From NCBI GenBank assembly GCA_030248225.1, contig JASANE010011810.1, positions 1-64,000 on the forward strand: DNA of 64,000 nucleotides, written 5' to 3'. Below, piece by piece: positions 48,342 through 59,097 of the stretch. Below the pieces are notes generated by a model, which saw only the letters and a list, made by a program, of their open reading frames with translations, was not told the origin of the DNA and made no database searches. The stretch is from Trileptium ribeirensis (lineage: Eukaryota; Nematoda; Enoplea; Enoplida; Thoracostomopsidae). Every line of letters begins with the position of its first letter. The stretch's first letter is position 1. Both the position numbers and the translations under genes were made by a program.

Positions 48342-49245
48342 TTTACTAGTTTATATTTTTAAATATATAATTTTATATTTATATTATGTTATGTATTTAT
48401 ATGTTGTGCACAACAAATGGCAATCCACGCCCTACAGCAGGTAAAATGCATACATATTACCACCACAAAAAATAACTGTCCGCAAATCTATGACGCCAAA
48501 GCAGTGATATAAGATATAAACCGGCTTCCTACCTCGTTAAGTTTGGTCAACACGGCTGATGTACCAGACTTCGAGTAGTAAGTTTCAAAACATACACGAA
48601 GAAGGGAAAATTTCAAGATTTTAACAAAGATCCTTGGTTATATCAGCTGACAAAACTAGGATATTACGAAAGTTTGAAAACACATTCGGGGGTCCTGTAG
48701 AATTTATATTCCGAATAATACTAAAACCATTTACAACTTATTCACCGAGTATATAGCACCGATAGTACCGAACTGAAAATCAATGAACTTGAAAGTGGTA
48801 CTATGGATTTATTACTCAAAAGCTGTCAGCGACAGAGCAATATCCATATTGTTTTGCCTCGAGCCAGAAATACATATGTATCATAGATCCGTCAGTTTAG
48901 AAATGAATAGATGTCCTCGGCAAGGGGGTGGGCTGGGCGTAACCAAAAATTTCCCCAGTTTCCCCCAATATTTGTTGATATGCAATTCCCTCATAATTTT
49001 CTACTTTTGTAATTTTGCTCACAATTGCTAAAATTTTCCGAATGCCTTAGGCGCGCGAGAGAGGTGCGGAACATCAGACGAGTGTAAATATGTCCAAGGT
49101 GTCCGCCTCTTTTGGGAGTGCGTAACCAACCAGCCCCCTATAGACACTTATGATATGTAGAAATTATACCAGTCGCTGAATCTTTCATTCAATTAGGCAA
49201 CTATGAAACAGTCAGGTCAAATATTCAATCAGAGAAAAATTTCAG
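48342..49245. other. myosin intron, remainder
   Basis: No exon is recognised. The stretch 48900-49030 shares a TTTCCCC-AATTTTGC-rich texture with 62840-62950 and may be a small dispersed repeat. Confidence 0.45.
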
Positions 49246-49341
49246 GCAGATGAGACGAAGAAAGGTGATGAACGTATCAACGACGTCATCAACAAACTTC
49301 AAGCGAAACTGAAATCTTACAAAAAACAAGTGGAAGATGCG
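49246..49341 (+). CDS. Mhc: muscle myosin heavy chain, tail exon (third from last)
   Basis: The 96-nt exon has an acceptor AATTTCAG and a donor GCG|GTAAGA. It reads ADETKKGDERINDVINKLQA then KLKSYKKQVEDA. The KLQ.K.K.YK.Q.E.A block is standard for the end of the myosin rod. It is phase 0 at both ends. The following 9.6-kb intron contains the BEL/Pao element. Confidence 0.93.
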
Positions 49342-51377
49342 GTAAGATTGGGTTTACATTTGCTGGGATGTGTCGTACTTCTTACTAAACAAAAATCGTA
49401 GATATTCCAAATAGTGTATAGAGTGCGCGGCTACTTACGTTAGGGCCCTCTTCCTTAAGGCAGGATGTTTGGTGTACCACACAGTCAAATAGACAAAGTT
49501 CAGAATAACTTTTACGAGGCTTTGAAAATGTTTCGTCATAATGATTTATAATTTTGCCTTGAAATGTTTGTAAGTTTGCTAAAATTTTTCGCTCGTTATC
49601 TTTGGCGCGGGGGTGGAGGTGCGCAGTCTTTGGGTGGGTGCGAAGCCTCAGAATAGGATGCGGAACCCTTAGAAGATGCGAAGCCTCAGGAAAAGAGGAC
49701 ATGGAAAGCACGCGGAATATGGAGACAAGGCCGATATCCCGTTACATAGCTGAAAACCTATCTTTTTGTCACTCATTTAGCATTTTTTCATGTTGGGCCC
49801 CCCCTCAATTTGTACATCCTTGATCCGCCATTCATCCAATACCGGTTTACATTAGAGTGCTGGGATTGTGTAATATCCTTTTGTTATACCCTCTCGCTCA
49901 TACTACAAGAAGTTCAGGTACATCGATGTATTGCGAGTGAGGTCTATTTCCAAAAATACTTATAATTGAATGTAATTTTACGCTAACTCAATTAATAATA
50001 AACATGATTTTTCCCACTTTATTAAAAACACGGTATATGTAGTTTTTGAGCTAAAAGAAATTGCAATCAAAAGCAGTCTTGGCAATTTTCGCACAAACAT
50101 ACTTTTTCCAAGCAGCGCAGTTTAAAATTTAGTTTGCTGCTCAAGCAGCACTTTCACGCCTTATAACTGCAATTGAACTAACAATTTTCCATTGCAATAG
50201 CGTTGCGTTTGGCTAGATTTCATTAATATTTAGATTTTAACTTACGTTATCGGCTCCCATAGTTTGCGAGGTTTGTTAAGCATCAGACTAACACCATTGA
50301 AATAAAACATTGGTTGGCACACGACACCTTATACAGATTCTTCTTATGGGTTGCTGGTATAAATATATTGTGACTGCTGAATGGCAAAGGTCAATAACTG
50401 TTCAATTTGTTAGAGATTATGTTAAATCAACCACCACGGTTGTACCACCCTGCACGATAATGGTCAACTTTGAAGATACTGCGATAATTGTAATTGCATC
50501 CAACTCAACTCTGCGCATTTCGGCCACTTTTCAATTTTTTGCATTATTTGGGTTTCCAATGGCACCGAAAATTTTCGAAAAAAATTATTTCAATTAGTTT
50601 CCTGTTGTTTAAGAAGCATTTTGGGAAATATCCTATATTTAACATTGTTTAGTTTAACTATTACAATTACACGATGTTTGCACCATGCTAGTGTACCGAT
50701 AACGCAATTTCACTGCCGTATATCTATATATAAGCCATTTCTAAAGCATTAAATAAATACCCAAGCAAAATAATTATTTTTGTTGATTTCTTCTAACGGA
50801 ATTTTAATGGGAGAAGCTAGCAGCCTGCAATTTGTGGCACTTGCTGCCCCATCTGGTATGAAATGTTAGCCCCTGGTTCCTGCATTATCGCAAAATTTCT
50901 TGCTTTGCCTTGTTTAATTTACCGCGTAGTTTGGATGCGTAGGGTGGGATGGCTTGCTAGACTACTCCGCCATGTTTGTGCTTGGAGCATTTGAACGGCA
51001 TTCAATCTCGTATTAAAATAAAATTTTCGGGAAAACGCGAATGTGAAATTTGAATAAGCACTCCTTGCGCTTGCACTTTTGTCACGTTAGTTGATTACTT
51101 AAAATATTTTAACTTTATGTCCATTTGACTGGCCTAACAATCAAAGAAACATTACGCGACTTAATGGTTGCTATTGGTTAGGGTAAACAGATAGTTAATA
51201 AATGTATAGTTTCATATATCATTCGTGCCGCATCCATGACCTGATACGAAAGGTGAGTAAATCAGCGGAATCATTTCATTAGTTAAGAGCTATTGTGGGG
51301 GAGTGCATTAATAACTTTTTTGCTCTCAAGGAATAGAATTATACATTTACTGAAAAATTTTTTTTTAATTTTTCGGT
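49342..51377. other. myosin intron left of the BEL/Pao element
   Basis: No features are recognised. Frames at 49385-49823 and 50310-50597 are without domains. Confidence 0.5.
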
Positions 51378-51382
51378 ACTAG

Positions 51383-51577
51383 TGTTATAATTTTCATTGA
51401 ATTTGACTTGAAACTGATTTCAATATTGTTGTAGCAACACATAAGCTCAAAAGTTCAATAAACTTTAACATTGTGGCATAACAATCAATAACATCATTAT
51501 TTCAAGCAAAATTTGAACGTCCATAGTTCAGTCTTCAAAACTAGCTACCAATGTTTTGCATACTCCATTTGCCAACA
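51383..51577 (-). repeat. BEL/Pao 3' LTR (left copy)
   Basis: A 195-bp LTR. On the plus strand it starts TGTTATAATTTTCATTGAAT and ends CATTTGCCAACA, with TG..CA ends in both orientations. It lacks the 8-bp TATGCCAC insertion present in the other LTR. Confidence 0.95.
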
Positions 51578-51599
51578 CTGCCGAGGCCAAAATGTACCG

Positions 51600-52741
51600 T
51601 TAGACCTTAATGTGACCATTGTGATCACGTTTAATTGTGAACCGCTTAGGAGACATATTATATTTAACAAGTGCCAAATCAGGCAATAGTTCTACCCAAG
51701 TATCCCACAACTGTCGAAATCCAAAATGATTCAAATGAAACATGTCTCGATTGAACGACTGTGGTTCAATTGTCCATTGACCATAAACTCTGATACATCA
51801 CGTCGAGACCAGTCGACACAGAGTACATTCGTTTTCTTCAATCGGTCATGAACCCAGTCCGAATGCTTGTAATATTGTGGAACTGTGGGAGTTGGAACGG
51901 CAGTGCTTAATAAAATTTGTGGCCCACTAGGCTGACATGATAAGAAATGCTCCAAGCCATCCCAAGAACGCCTTTGTTTGCGCTTTGAACGACGAGCACT
52001 GTTGACCCCACAATGAATAATTATATATATAGTCCAACCACCGGATTCTTTTGGTGGCAATAATTTCAACGACGTTGTGATACTCACTACCAGAGACCGA
52101 AAAATGCGTACCCCCTTGAATGAATTGGACTTCGGCACATTGACTATCGGCAATGAGCAACAATGTCCTGCGAAATTTTGGAAGAAATAGAGAGCTGGAT
52201 GCCAGATGATGGGGCTCCCAATAACGGGAGCGAAATTCTGCTCATACCAACCGGTGCGAATATGATCCTCACAACGACAATACAGGTTGTACCCTTTTGG
52301 TCCGGTATCGTAGCTACTTTCGACCTGAGATTCCTGAGCACCAGAACCCCATACCAAGTCAGTTGAACATAGCACAAATTCTATATCGAAAGGACGAGGC
52401 AATGCTTTTAAAACAGACTCAAATGCACCTTGGAATGGACTTTGGGGCTGTTGCATTTGATCCAGCATAATATCGATAACGATGTCGTAACAGTGGAAAA
52501 TACACTCCGGATTAAGGGTTCCTTTGTTACGAACCAACTGGGTAATTTCACCAGGATGATTCGTGAGATGCTTGTTCACTAAAAGTCGAGAAGCAAGGTC
52601 GTGTTCTCCAGATTGTTCCAACATCACATACCATCGGATGGCATCGATTGAGCTGAATGAGCGACTACGAAAGTATAGTGAACTTGGAAAAACATAGAGC
52701 CGATTTAGAGGGCGTTGAGACACAATGGTGAATTTACGCAT
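51600..52741 (-). pseudogene. BEL/Pao extra ORF (envelope position) with SGNH/GDSL-hydrolase-like domain
   Basis: The main frame (52741-51731, 336 codons) starts at an ATG 6 bases after a strong 3' splice site. Its first half (about 180 residues) is not recognised. The second half carries SGNH-hydrolase signatures spread over three frames. Block I is LLIADSQ, with the candidate nucleophile Ser codon at 52145-52143. Block III is HCGVNS, with Asn at 52003-52001, in the main frame. A STAVPTP block follows. Block V is DMFHLNHFGF, with Asp at 51746-51744 and His at 51737-51735, in a third frame that stays open to a TAA at 51600, 22 bp before the LTR. The family acts as esterases or lipases; here the activity is untested and the copy is frameshifted twice. 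No signal peptide or fusion-protein features are seen. Confidence 0.68.
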
Positions 52742-52760
52742 GATTTCTGAAAAGAAAGAA
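52742..52760 (-). promoter_or_regulatory. candidate 3' splice site in front of the extra ORF
   Basis: Read on the minus strand, a long pyrimidine tract (TTTTTTTCTTTCTTTT) ends in CAG (52749-52747), followed by AAATC and the ORF's ATG (52741-52739). This is a textbook acceptor. It would allow cis-spliced subgenomic expression, or trans-splicing in a lineage that uses spliced leaders. Confidence 0.6.
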
Positions 52761-52944
52761 AAAAATTATTTAATGATTATATAAAGGATTTGTTAGAATC
52801 TAGGTAGTGTTGGGTAAATTTGCCATAATTTTGACCCAAAGAATGTTGGTGGTGGAATATCCACCTGAATTTCAAAATTCCTCCGATTTGCCTGAATCAC
52901 CGCTCCCACTATGCCCATCACCTAGCGACATTTTACCTGGCTCA

Positions 52945-53262
52945 CTAGTTGCCGTCTGATCTCTTAACTCGAGCGGATACAACAAGCGGAGTGGACGAGT
53001 TATATGTGTTTTGTTCAAGAATAACAGAACGATAGAGACTATCCCTGCTTACTACCCCATCGATAATTTTTGCCATTTTGCACGACGATCTGGGCACATT
53101 GTCCTTTACAAGGACAATACTTCCGACGAAAACTGGCGATGTGACTGCATTTCTCTGTTTGTAGGCAGAAGCGTGGTGCCGCAGGCTTTGCAAGTATCCT
53201 TGGCGAAAAACATTCCAGAAGGAATTAAGCTGGCACTGTGTTCGTTTCCATTTTAAAATCAA
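52945..53262 (-). pseudogene. BEL/Pao pol C-terminal DUF5641-like module
   Basis: 105 codons. FWNVFRQGYLQSLRHHAS is followed by VFVGSIVLVKDNVPRSSCK and AKIIDGVVSRDSLYRSVIL. This is the module that follows integrase in BEL/Pao polyproteins (W.RW...YL..L, then V.V.D...PR..W...RI). The usual Trp before Lys is Cys here. It is separated from the integrase frame by stops or frameshifts. Confidence 0.8.
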
Positions 53263-53467
53263 GTCTCAGGGTTTGACGTCCAAGGGTTTTGTTATATATT
53301 GGTTGTTCAATGTTGTGACGAATTGTTTCGGATCACCCAGAAAATGTGCTGGAGTTAGTGGATATTCTGATACGTCAGAAGTAGGGGCCAGGAGTCGCCT
53401 TGCGTTGACGACAGCCGCAGCTTCAGCAATGACAGTTTGTAATTCTAATAATTTGACAAATTTGTGA

Positions 53468-54367
53468 TCAAAACAGCACTTGATGGACTTTTTTTACATT
53501 GTTGACGAGACGCTCATAAAAGCCGCCCATCCATGGGGCCATTGCTGTGATGAACTTCCATTCAATTCCTTGTTTATTTGAAAAAGATTGGACTGCTTCA
53601 GCATGCAGTATTGTCCCGAAGATACGTTTCAATGCTTTGTTGGCTGCGTGGAAAGTTTTGGCGTTGTCAGAGATTACATTTGGCTTTCCAAGAACAGCAA
53701 CAAAACAGCGAAGAGCCGTCAAGAAGTGATTAGTGGACAACTCTTCAACAGCTTCCAAATGTACAGCGCGAATAACGGCACACGTAAACAGACAGATCCA
53801 AGCTTTCTTTGGTTCACCTTCGTGGTCACACTTTAGATGCAATGGGCCCATATAATGTATTCCCACGCACATGAAAGGTTTTTGCTGAGTGATTCGGAAG
53901 GGTGGCAAGGGAGCATATGGTGGAAGCTTATATGATTCCCCATACATGCGCTTGCACAATGCGCAATTGCGAATCGTCCGCTTAACTTGATTCCTACCGT
54001 GTACAATCCAGTATTTTGTGCGAATCATAGATAGTGTTTGTGACACACCAGAATGAAATGACTGCTCGAGAGCATTAGCAATTACAAGGTTTGTGAATGG
54101 GTCATTTTTTGGCAAAAGAATGTGATATTTTGCATCATATGGCATATTAGAAAACCGGTATCTGCTGCCGCATCGCTTTATACCTTCATAATCGACAAAA
54201 ACATTTAGATTTTTAAGCGTGGAATCACGATCGATGTCTTCAAATGATACTCTTTGGGTTCGGATTATCCAGAAATTGTGAGTATTTGATACTTCTGCCA
54301 CAGTCAGCGGGCCATTTGTCGATGACCGTCTTAATGCTTTACCAACGATTAACGCATGCAGTAACAC
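53468..54367 (-). pseudogene. BEL/Pao integrase
   Basis: 299 codons open. The zinc-binding region has HSGVSQTLSMIRTKYWIVHG, then CALCKRMYGE. The catalytic core has VGIHYMGPLHLK (where the family has GIDY/GVDY), SDNAKTFHAANK (second Asp) and WMGGFYERLVNNV (Glu). The first catalytic position of the D-D-E triad is therefore His, so this copy should be catalytically dead even apart from its frameshifts. Confidence 0.88.
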
Positions 54368-54860
54368 GCAAAAGGCGCATCATGGACGCGTAACTTGACG
54401 GATTGAGTCGAATGTCATTATTCATACCAAGCTGAGTTTTGGGATGCAGCTGAATGGTTTCCTCCAAATTCACAAATGTTGTTTGATTATCGGCTTCACC
54501 TGAGTCCACTATAGTATCAGGCCAATTCACTGGATTTTTATTTAACCAATTGGATCCTTCCACCAGACTGAAAATGAGACTCCGTGAGATGCTAAGTTTA
54601 GCGGGATTCTCTTGCGTTGGAACGTGACGAAATGCAACATTTTGATGCTGCAATATTTCTTTGATTCGATTCCTTGCAAACAAGCTGGGTGCGGATTTGT
54701 TTTGAAGCCAGTGTAACACACACTGAGAATCGCTCCACAACCATTTAGACTCAACAGAGATGCGCATTTCACGTTCGACGAAGTCCAACAAGCGCACGCC
54801 AACTAAAACTGCTATAAGTTCAAGTTGAGGTACTGTTGTTAAATACTTTTTTGGTGCCAC
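54339..54860 (-). pseudogene. BEL/Pao RNase H
   Basis: LTTVPQLELIAVLVGVRLLD holds the Glu, and WSDSQCVLHWLQNKS the second Asp. The first Asp (FSDAS) is in the preceding RT frame, about 30 codons upstream of its stop at 54870. The domain is thus split by a frameshift near 54.87 kb. The RNaseH-IN linker follows. Confidence 0.85.
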
Positions 54861-54869
54861 CCTAGACTT

Positions 54870-56363
54870 TCAAAAAACCAGGTTTGTTGACACATGTCTG
54901 TCATCAAAGTGTTTAATGTGGACGACCGCGGCAAAAGCTTTCATCGAAGCATCTGAAAATGCATGGAGTTGTGCGTGTGATTTTGTCGAAAAACACCACC
55001 GATTTAGAACAAACCGCTGTAGTTTGTAACCGTAAATCAGCTGCAAATTAGTGGCACAGGATATCCATTCTTGGAGTATGTCCTCTTGAAGACGGTCATC
55101 CCAACCGTAATCCATTTTCCAGAGTTTTTGAACGAGCATTTTACCCATCACAGTCACAGGGGCAAAACATCCGTAAGGGTCGTAGATTTTTGCGACGGAT
55201 TTCAAGAGTAATCGTTTTGTGTCAGCGGTGTTTCTAGCAATTGATACTTCGTTACACGACAAAGTGTCCGAAGTAACGTCCCATCGCATCCCAAGCACGG
55301 TAGTGGACACTGACGAGCCCTTATCATTTGCATGAATGTCCGCTATTGCATCTTCGCAGTTACTGTAAAACTCACGCAAGTGCATGGACGCATTAGCAAA
55401 AATTGATGTCGCATTGTTGCAAAACGTCTTCGCTTCATTAAGACTCTGAGCGCCAGTAATAACATTATCTACGTAAATATTGCCAAGAATTTCTTTAGCA
55501 ACTGGGTTGGTTGATTGTTGTAGATGGTGTTGCACAGTAACCGCAAGAATAAACTGGCTTGAAATAACACCAAAAGGGACGCGACGAAACTTAAATACTT
55601 CCAAATTCTGTGCTGACGGAGGTTGCCTTGGATCTCTGAGCCATAAAAAGCGCGTGACATCTCGGGAATCAACGTTCAACGCAACCTGTAGGAAGGCCTT
55701 TTCTAGGTCGCTGACGACACCAATCTTGGGAGTACGGAAGCGTAATAGCAACCCACAAAGGTCATCCAATATGACAGGGCCTCTATGTAGGCAGTCGTTG
55801 AGGCTAAGAGACTCCTTATTTGTCTTCGCTGAAGCGTCGTACACAATGCGGGTCTTTGTTGTCGTTTTGTCGGGTCGAACAACACTATGATGTGGAATAT
55901 AATGCACCGCATACAGTGATTTTTATTCGGTAGCCTTTTCGATGATTTGCAGTTCCATATGTTCTTTAATTGTTTTGTCATACAGTTTTAATAACGCATC
56001 GTTACCGACTAAACGTTTCCACAATGACGTCATCCTACCAAATGGTAATTGTCTGTTTGTTGGTAATTCGCCAATGCAAAGCTTCCAAGGCCATAAGACA
56101 GAATATCGGCCATTAATTCGGCAAACGGATTTGTTGAATGACTTCATAGCACTAAGATCACTGTCGGAAGTCTCTGAAGTTTTGATCCCGATGTCCTCGA
56201 GCGACCAGAATCGTTCAATATGAAGGGTTGAATCGTCTACGTTATGCGTTTCGGAGACAAAACCCGTTGAAACAGCGACACAGGTGTTTTCGAATGAGAC
56301 GGAATTCGGCCTGTTGCAATGTATCCCAGCTTTGAACCAATCAGAATCAAGCCGTGATCGCAA
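54870..56363 (-). pseudogene. BEL/Pao reverse transcriptase
   Basis: A single frame from 56363 to 54870, interrupted only by an in-frame TAA at 55925-55923. It has the RT landmarks KTRIVYDASAKTN, LNDCLHRGPVILDDLCGLLL, VVSDLEKAFLQVAL (catalytic Asp), VPFGVISSQFILAVTVQHHL and the box YVDN (typical for BEL/Pao, in place of YVDD). It ends with the first RNase H strand, FSDAS. The connection domain has KIYDPYGCFAPV. Confidence 0.92.
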
Positions 56364-57385
56364 TTGATTCTCTCGTGCGCAATGAAATCGTAATAATAGT
56401 CCGCTCCAATTAAAACGTCTATTTCGACCATTTCGCGCTCATGAACTAGGGGTTCAGCAAGTTGAATTTGTTTGATGATCGGATATTTTGCGCCATCGAG
56501 TGCCAATTTATGAATGGGACATGATATCGCAGGAACGACATTCGCCGTAACAGTTTGAGTTAAACCATCTGCAATGGCGACATCGAAATTAACGATGTTG
56601 TATTCTTTCGTTTTTCGTTTGACTTCGGAAAAGCCAGCAGTACATATTGTCTCTTTTCCGCGACCATGTGCATGAATTTTAGTTGCCGTGCGTTTGGTTA
56701 TAAAAGTACGGGAACTACCAGTATCAAACAATAGTCTAGCGTTGGTTTGACCTCGACCAACGACCTTTGCAATTGCTGTTTGAAGAATGTCATGCTCGCC
56801 ATGAGAAAGCAACATTGCAGGCGAATTCACTTCGATGACAACATGTGCTTCCGAGGGAGTAGCACTGCCACCGTGAGACAGACCCAGAATGAATTTTGCC
56901 AGGCATAAACTTCGGTGATGCCCGGTTTTCTGGTAGTAAACGCACGATCGGGGATTGGGGCATTTCTTCACCATGTGATTGTTACTGAAACAGATAAAAC
57001 ATCGTCCTTTGATGCGATCTTTTCTGATCGCAATATCAAGAAATTTAGCACATTGGTCGGTATAATGCTGTGCGTTGCAAAAGTTGCACCTTAGGATCCC
57101 AGCTGTGTTGCTATTAGCTAGTAATGACGATGAAGATTCGGTATGTCCCTTGGGAGGATGGGACTTGTTAATTGAGTGCTGATGTGGTTTGGAGTTGTCG
57201 GAACGACCCTTATGACGCTTCCCGTTGTGACTGCTTGAAGCGAATACACGATCACTCATGTCTCTTGCCCGAATTTCGTTCTTGAGGTATTGACGAAGAT
57301 TGGATAAAGTCCACAAGTTTGTTCTATTTTTCCTGTGTAGTTCCATTTTGACAAAACAGGCAATTTTGACAAAATTATAGGACAA
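56237..57385 (-). pseudogene. BEL/Pao gag C-terminus, zinc knuckles and aspartic protease
   Basis: 382 codons. There is a basic, Ser/His-rich spacer, then three knuckles: CNFCNAQHYTDQC, CFICFSNNHMVKKC and CVYYQKTGHHRSLC. In the third, the second Cys is replaced by Tyr. A retropepsin-type protease follows, with LLFDTGSSRTFI (catalytic Asp-Thr-Gly) and VLIGADYYYDFI. A frameshift near 56.3 kb joins it to the RT frame. Confidence 0.9.
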
Positions 57386-57882
57386 AATACATGCCCGAAT
57401 GTGCCTTCCTCAAGTCCTAGTGCAATCAAATTTCTTATATGACGCACATAGTCGTCATATGTGGCTTGAAGCTGGTATGTCCCATGCGTTGCAGAGGGGA
57501 TGGCTAACATTGTCTCAAAGTGCGCAAAAATTGCTAGTTACTTATTACCAAATCGCTCATTCAACAAATCTACCACTTCAGGATAATTTGTTTCGGTTAA
57601 GTGATAGCCCTCCACCACGCGCAGAGCATCCCCATTCAGCAAGGATCGCAAATAATTAAATTTTTCGACATTAGAAAGCTGAGCATTTTGATGAATTGAA
57701 GTAATGTAAGAGTCCCAAAATTCTTGAAATTTTAAAGGGTTACCACTATATTTTTCTATTTGAAGCTTGGGTGATTTTGTGGAGCATGCAAGGGTACCAC
57801 CCCCTTCACTTCTTTCAGTAACTAGCTTGGAAGGTGATAATAAGACATTACTACTAAAATTGGCAATTTTTATACAAGTCAC
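57256..57882 (-). pseudogene. BEL/Pao gag core
   Basis: It is split over two frames. 57882-57538 carries EKYSGNPLKFQEFWDSYITS and LSNVEKFNYLRSLLNGDALR, the most typical BEL/Pao gag block. 57510-57256 continues with YQLQATYDDYVRHIRNLIAL. Frameshifts near 57.5 and 57.35 kb break it. Confidence 0.85.
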
Positions 57883-57903
57883 CCACCTTAATTCTAATAG
57901 TGA

Positions 57904-58146
57904 TTAATCAAATTCTATTGATTTAGTTATATCACTATCAATATCGTTATCGTCAATATAGAGTGCAAGAATCTCATTGTTGAGCTCCGAAAGACGGGCG
58001 CGACAATCATCTAATTTTGTTATACTGGTTTTTAGATCATCACATTCACTCTGTGTTTGTGAATTTGCAGCTGCCTTTAGCTTAGCAAGTTCTTTATTGA
58101 GGTTCAGCCGTATGGCGTTGCGTTGTCGTACTCTAGTTGATAACAT
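57904..58146 (-). CDS. BEL/Pao gag N-terminal coiled coil
   Basis: 80 codons from ATG 58146 to TAA. RVRQRNAIRLNLNKELAKLK and CRARLSELNNEILALYIDDN have heptad spacing typical of the BEL/Pao gag N-terminus. The stop separates it from the gag core. Confidence 0.7.
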   Translation of the reverse strand: MLSTRVRQRNAIRLNLNKELAKLKAAANSQTQSECDDLKTSITKLDDCRARLSELNNEILALYIDDNDIDSDITKSIEFD

Positions 58147-58195
58147 TTTTGTATTGAAGTGAAAACTAACTTATTGTTAAACAGAGAAATGATGG

Positions 58196-58201
58196 ACTTA
58201 C
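58196..58201 (-). promoter_or_regulatory. candidate 5' splice site in the retroelement leader
   Basis: The minus strand reads TTATT|GTAAGT, a perfect GTAAGT donor in the leader between the 5' LTR and the gag ATG. It is the natural partner for the acceptor at 52747. Whether it is used is inference. Confidence 0.4.
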
Positions 58202-58487
58202 AATAAGCACGGCAGCTGGAATTGAGATTTCCGGCAATTTGACTTGCAAATGAATAAATATTCAGTGATTCACTAGGTATATCCTTTCCGATCTGCTATT
58301 GCCGCTTCGAAGATCGACACAACAAATTGACCGCAACACCGATGTCGGCAGAATGGCAAAGACAATGTAGGCCCAAATTAAAAGTAGAATCACTTGTGAA
58401 TTGAGCAAAATTTGATTCATATACAGAATCGAGTTGCTGTTGGATATATAGACTCAAAAATTGAGTTGAACAACAAATATAAGCAAA

Positions 58488-58504
58488 GTCAGTTCGAAGG
58501 ACCA
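58488..58504 (-). promoter_or_regulatory. BEL/Pao primer-binding site candidate
   Basis: Immediately inside the 5' LTR the minus strand reads TGGTCCTTCGAACTGAC. It begins with TGG, the complement of a tRNA CCA end. I do not assign the tRNA. Confidence 0.6.
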
Positions 58505-58707
58505 TGTTATAATTTTCATTGAATTTGACTTGAAACTGAATTCAATATAGTTGTAGCAACACATAAGCTCAAAAGTTCAGCAGACTTTAACATTGTGGCT
58601 ATGCCACATAACAATCAATAACACCATTATTTCAAGCAAAATATGAACGTCCATAGTTCTGTCTTCAAAACTAGCTACCAATGTTTTGCATACTCCATTT
58701 GCCAACA
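58505..58707 (-). repeat. BEL/Pao 5' LTR (right copy)
   Basis: 203 bp, the same sequence as the left LTR with 8 substitutions and an 8-bp TATGCCAC insertion (at about 58600). It ends in GCCAACA next to the ACTAG duplication. Confidence 0.95.
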
Positions 58708-58908
58708 ACTAGGGAAGAGCCATTGGTAACCCAATAATTCAAAAATAATTAATGAAAATCACCGAAATGAACTCTCCAAGCTGAGTCCTATAGTACCAAA
58801 ATTATCGTTGTGTCCTTAAAATGGAAATTTTCGGGCTGATGTGTTATAGCCAGAAACATCTGAATCTTTAGAGCTTCTTTTGTGGGCTAAAACTCTGTTT
58901 CATTTCAG

Positions 58909-59097
58909 GAAGAATTGTCGGCAGCTAACTTAGCTAAATATCGACAAGCCCAACAGCAGCTTGACGATGCTGAGGAACGAGCAGATTCTGCTGAAAATGC
59001 ATTGACAAAACTTCGTACCAAAAATCGAAGTTCGATGTCAATGGGTACCACCGGTGTGACAGGCGGTGGTATTGGTAGTGGATTACTGATGACTTCG
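58909..59097 (+). CDS. Mhc: muscle myosin heavy chain, tail exon (second to last): rod end and nonhelical tailpiece
   Basis: The 189-nt exon has an acceptor TTTCATTTCAG and a donor TCG|GTAAGA. It reads EELSAANLAKYRQAQQQLDD, AEERADSAENALTKLRTKNR and SSMSMGTTGVTGGGIGSGLL, then MTS. The EERAD.AE..L.K.R.K.R end of the rod is universal in muscle myosin II. The helix-breaking Gly/Ser/Thr-rich segment after it is the tailpiece. Phase 0 at both ends. Confidence 0.95.

Larger units (their letters stand above)
51378..58712 (-). mobile_element. complete BEL/Pao LTR retrotransposon with 5-bp target duplication
   Basis: The element spans 51383-58707 (7325 bp) and lies antisense in a myosin intron. It is bounded by LTRs and by the perfect direct repeat ACTAG (51378-51382, 58708-58712); 5 bp is the usual BEL/Pao duplication. 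The order on the minus strand is: LTR, gag, zinc knuckles and protease, reverse transcriptase, RNase H, integrase, a DUF5641-like C-terminal module, an extra ORF with an SGNH-hydrolase-like half, LTR. Protease-RT-RH-IN order plus DUF5641 identifies BEL/Pao. The LTRs differ by 8 substitutions and one 8-bp indel. Multiple frameshifts and an in-frame stop make it non-autonomous today. Confidence 0.96.

Noticed and set aside
51731..52741. Calling the extra BEL/Pao ORF a viral envelope glycoprotein
   Set aside because: No signal peptide, fusion peptide, transmembrane anchor or cysteine pattern is visible; the SGNH signatures fit better.
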